Assembly (NCBI GenBank): GCA_052148715.1
Contig: JBKQHQ010000273.1
Coordinates: forward strand, 1-24,758
From: JBKQHQ01 sp052148715
GTDB taxonomy: Bacteria > Pseudomonadota > Alphaproteobacteria > Rhizobiales > Xanthobacteraceae
Direction of reading: 5' to 3'
DNA: 24,758 nucleotides
The notes under the pieces were generated by a model, which saw only the letters and a program-made list of their open reading frames with translations, was not told the origin of the DNA and made no database searches. A program made the translations under genes and the position numbers. Below, one piece after another: positions 22,655 through 24,758 of the stretch (its first letter is position 1; every line of letters begins with the position of its first letter).

Positions 22655-24058
22655 TCATTTATCCACAGATAGTATCTTCTTGAGATCGAGCACGCTGACC
22701 AAGACGTCGTCAGGTAATTGTCCATCCGCCTTCGTGTCGATAACGGATTTCGCGATTTTCATAAATTCGTCAGCCGACCCCTTCGCTTTGTTGGCAACGT
22801 AGCGAACAAAGCTCTTCATGTCATTGCGACGAACACCTTTCGGGATCTCCCCGTGGCGGCCATTGATCACGTTCTCCACCCCGTCACTCACACACACGAG
22901 AAGGTCATCTCTTCGCATATAGCGCTTCTCGGCCTTGTGAGCCCCCTCGACGTTCGTACCGCCCAGGCCTTTCTCTCGCAGCATGAAATCGCTGCGCCGC
23001 CAGATTTTGCCTGCCACCGGATAGGTGGTGATCATGTTACTGCCGCCGAAATCGGCAACTCTGTGGATATCGAACTTACTTGCGGCGAGATAGACTTGGA
23101 AATGACCTTTCGGGCTTCGACAAAGGTACACGATGGCGCCGTCTAGGCCTCGGATGCCCATCATGCGCGCCTGCGGCATACGTTCAAGGACGCGGCGCAT
23201 TTTGCTGTGCAGCCTATTCAAGATTTCCCTTGACGGATTGCTTTCTGCGAACGGGTTGCTCTCCTCACCTCGATTCACTTTGAGGAGCTTCTTGCGTCGG
23301 CGACCGACGTACTGTGCCACAAGATCCTCGAGCCAGCTCACTGTTATGAGCCGCAGCATCGCCGCATTGAGGCCGTGGCCGGAGCAGTCGCCCACGGCCC
23401 AAAGAGCGGTCGACCGTTCGTCGTCTCTAAGCACTTGCTCGAAATAGGCGAAGTCGCCGGAAATAGCCTTGACGGGGGAAGTCCAAAAATGGAAGCCTGA
23501 TGTCTCCCGGTTCTGCGCGTCTATCAGCTGTCCGGCGAGGTCCATAGCCGCTTTCTGCTCGCGCTCATCGCGCCAACGAGCAGTCTGCTCATCCACATGG
23601 AGCATGATTGCGCCGTCGGAAAGCCTCCGTTGGCGCAGGACGAAGTAACGGGGATAGTCGATCTCCGCCTCCCCGATGCGCAGTTGTCTGGCCGCAATGG
23701 CGTAATGCGGCGCCCAGCTCGGCTCATTGTCTTCCTCGCACAGTTCGAACTGGTCAACTCCATCATGGAGGGAGATCTCCGCGGGATTTACTGCGTCCGC
23801 TGCCTTTACTCTTTCCAGCAACGTTTCTTCTGCGGCCAACTTCGGGAACAGCCGCTCCAGCGCCTTGTTACGGACCGGCCCCTTGAATTGGCGACCCGTC
23901 ACCTCAATGGCGACGAGCATTTCGTCGCGTAGGTACCGCCCAAACAGCTCAAAGACCGGCACCCCTAATTTTCTGGTGCTTTTCGATGACACAACTTGAG
24001 TATATACATGATTGCTTCGCTCGCAACCTGGGGGGTTGTTGATGGCTGATGTATCCAT
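22655..24058 (-). CDS. SpoIIE/PP2C-family serine phosphatase (SiaA/RsbU-like)
   Basis: 467 residues from the ATG at 24058, which has AAGGG five bases before it; a GTG at 23992 would give 445. The last 280 residues are a PP2C/SpoIIE domain: AISGDFAYFE (about 198-207), AVGDCSGHGLNAAMLRL (about 221-237, metal-binding Asp and GHG), DDLLVCVSDGVEN (about 384-396) and PDDVLVSVL (about 449-457). All metal-binding aspartates appear present. The N-terminal 170 residues are soluble, with no membrane segments, unlike the membrane sensor SiaA, so it may sense a cytoplasmic cue. A helix before the domain (WRDEREQKAAMDLAGQLIDAQ) resembles the linker of RsbU-type enzymes. It would dephosphorylate the SiaC-like protein. 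Its 5' end overlaps the divergent SIR2 gene. Confidence 0.85.
   Translation of the reverse strand: MDTSAINNPPGCERSNHVYTQVVSSKSTRKLGVPVFELFGRYLRDEMLVAIEVTGRQFKGPVRNKALERLFPKLAAEETLLERVKAADAVNPAEISLHDGVDQFELCEEDNEPSWAPHYAIAARQLRIGEAEIDYPRYFVLRQRRLSDGAIMLHVDEQTARWRDEREQKAAMDLAGQLIDAQNRETSGFHFWTSPVKAISGDFAYFEQVLRDDERSTALWAVGDCSGHGLNAAMLRLITVSWLEDLVAQYVGRRRKKLLKVNRGEESNPFAESNPSREILNRLHSKMRRVLERMPQARMMGIRGLDGAIVYLCRSPKGHFQVYLAASKFDIHRVADFGGSNMITTYPVAGKIWRRSDFMLREKGLGGTNVEGAHKAEKRYMRRDDLLVCVSDGVENVINGRHGEIPKGVRRNDMKSFVRYVANKAKGSADEFMKIAKSVIDTKADGQLPDDVLVSVLDLKKILSVDK
24000..24007. promoter_or_regulatory. Palindromic GTATATAC, possible shared -10 of divergent genes
   Basis: GTATATAC reads the same on both strands. 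Rightwards, TATACA (24003-24008) with a weak TTTTCG 17 bases before it would start the SIR2 transcript near 24014. Leftwards, TATATA would start a transcript near 23994, just before a GTG (23992) in the phosphatase frame. It lies inside the phosphatase frame if the ATG at 24058 is used. Confidence 0.35.
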
Positions 24059-24680
24059 TAATACCCTTGCGGACTATGATGCCATTTGTCGACTGCGCGA
24101 CCGTCTCCACCGCCATTTTGGTGGCAAACCGACTGGTGGTGCTGCCGTATTGGTGGGATCGGGGTTTTCCCGCAATTCTGAGCACGTGCGGATGGATGCC
24201 ACCCGGTTTCCCGGCTGGCACGACCTTGCAGAAAATGTGCAGAAGCGTCTTGAGGAGAACAGCACTATCACGAACCTCGGCGTCTCCGAGAGCCTTGCAC
24301 TGTTTCAGATGTACGAGGACGTCGTAGGCCGGGCGGCGCTCGAGGATTTCATCAACGCCAGTATTCCCGACAGCCAGCACCGGCCCGGCAATCTGCACAA
24401 GCGCCTCCTGTCGTTACCTTGGAGGGATGTATTCACGACAAACTGGGACAGCCTCCTCGAGCGCGGTTCGAGCGCACCCGAAGTACGCCGCCGCTATACT
24501 GTCGTGACTCTCGAGACCGACTTGAGCCGCGCACCCGGGCCACGAATTATCAAGCTGCACGGCGGCCTGCCGAATCTCGGGCATATGATTATCACAGAGG
24601 AGGACTATAGGCGCTATCCGGACCAGCACGCCCCAGGGGGATCGGGTGAAGAAGTGCGTGACAAAGGGCTGAAGTGCTGA
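24042..24680 (+). CDS. SIR2-domain protein, 3' end lost (likely defence effector)
   Basis: 212 residues as read, with SIR2-like homology only to about residue 198. The ATG at 24042 follows GGGGGG; an in-frame start at 24012 is possible. AVLVGSGFSRNSE (about 35-47) is the NAD-binding GxGxS-type loop, FTTNWDSLLER (about 131-141) the TxNxD motif, IKLHGGLP (about 170-177) holds the catalytic histidine, and ITEEDYRRYP (184-193) is typical of SIR2_2 defence proteins. Such domains hydrolyse NAD to stop phage growth. After DQHAP the frame runs into foreign sequence and a stop. The rest of the SIR2 fold and any C-terminal sensor are missing, so this copy is probably inactive. Confidence 0.8.
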   Translation: MADVSINTLADYDAICRLRDRLHRHFGGKPTGGAAVLVGSGFSRNSEHVRMDATRFPGWHDLAENVQKRLEENSTITNLGVSESLALFQMYEDVVGRAALEDFINASIPDSQHRPGNLHKRLLSLPWRDVFTTNWDSLLERGSSAPEVRRRYTVVTLETDLSRAPGPRIIKLHGGLPNLGHMIITEEDYRRYPDQHAPGGSGEEVRDKGLKC

Positions 24681-24758
24681 ATCTGTCGTGATCCTCTGAT
24701 TCGGTTTGCGGAGGATGCGATGGAGAGTGCTGCGGCGGCATTTGGGGCGATCAGCGAA
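24634..24758 (+). mobile_element. Probable left end of an insertion sequence, truncated by the window
   Basis: SIR2 homology stops near 24632 and is followed by CAGGGGGATCGGG, a plausible terminal sequence, then about 85 bases of leader and a Shine-Dalgarno-preceded start codon. The opening CAGGG and the start of the encoded protein are compatible with the ISAs1 family, but this is a guess from a few residues. The right end and target duplication are outside the window. Confidence 0.45.
24720..24758 (+). CDS. Possible transposase, first 13 codons
   Basis: An ATG at 24720 with GGAGG (24710-24714) five bases before it begins MESAAAAFGAISE and runs off the edge. The position after a gene-breaking junction suggests a transposase. 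The phrase AFGAISE resembles the F-x-x-x-x-DPR start of ISAs1-type transposases, too short to be sure. Confidence 0.4.
   Translation, partial: MESAAAAFGAISE

Noticed and set aside
1..24758. Search for a CRISPR array
   Set aside because: No series of regularly spaced direct repeats was seen anywhere.

Overview
The window is GC-rich DNA from an alphaproteobacterium. The codon bias, RopB/Omp31-type porin, Lpg1974-type porin and Liv-type ABC operon all point to the Bradyrhizobium/Rhodopseudomonas side of the Hyphomicrobiales. That placement is inference from gene content; no rRNA or taxonomic marker is present.

Bases 1 to about 15,600 look like chromosomal backbone. In order they hold: the 3' end of a siderophore-interacting flavoprotein overlapping an O-methyltransferase; a leftward short-chain dehydrogenase; a complete rightward branched-chain-amino-acid-type ABC transporter (binding protein, two permeases, two ATPases, the last four translationally overlapped); a leftward operon of a luciferase-like monooxygenase and an alpha/beta hydrolase; a divergent pair of Rossmann oxidoreductases; a leftward PAPS-type sulfotransferase divergent from an unusual porin made of two tandem barrel units; and an unrecognised protein with a GHSKG serine-hydrolase elbow. 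The Liv operon with its dehydrogenase, monooxygenase and hydrolase neighbours suggests uptake and breakdown of a small organic acid or aromatic compound whose identity cannot be read here.

From about 15,600 the region becomes a mosaic. A frameshifted and truncated carboxymuconolactone-decarboxylase-family gene is followed by two more AT-rich, unrecognised membrane-associated genes that end near a tRNA-Asn. An Omp31-like porin with a clear intrinsic terminator and a tRNA-Cys follow. Immediately beyond tRNA-Cys are a tyrosine recombinase and a small probable DNA-binding protein, marking a genomic island that runs off the right edge.

The most interesting content is on that island (21,527 to 24,680). 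A leftward set of three genes encodes a SpoIIE/PP2C phosphatase, a GHKL-fold protein resembling the SiaB kinase (DUF6272), and a small protein resembling its substrate SiaC (DUF1987). Together these would form a complete partner-switching module. Divergent from it, with overlapping 5' ends, is a gene for a SIR2-domain protein of the kind used as an NAD-depleting effector in phage defence. The SIR2 gene is cut after about 198 codons by what looks like the left end of an insertion sequence. My hypothesis is a defence system in which a Sia-type phosphatase/kinase switch controls a SIR2 effector; this copy would be broken.
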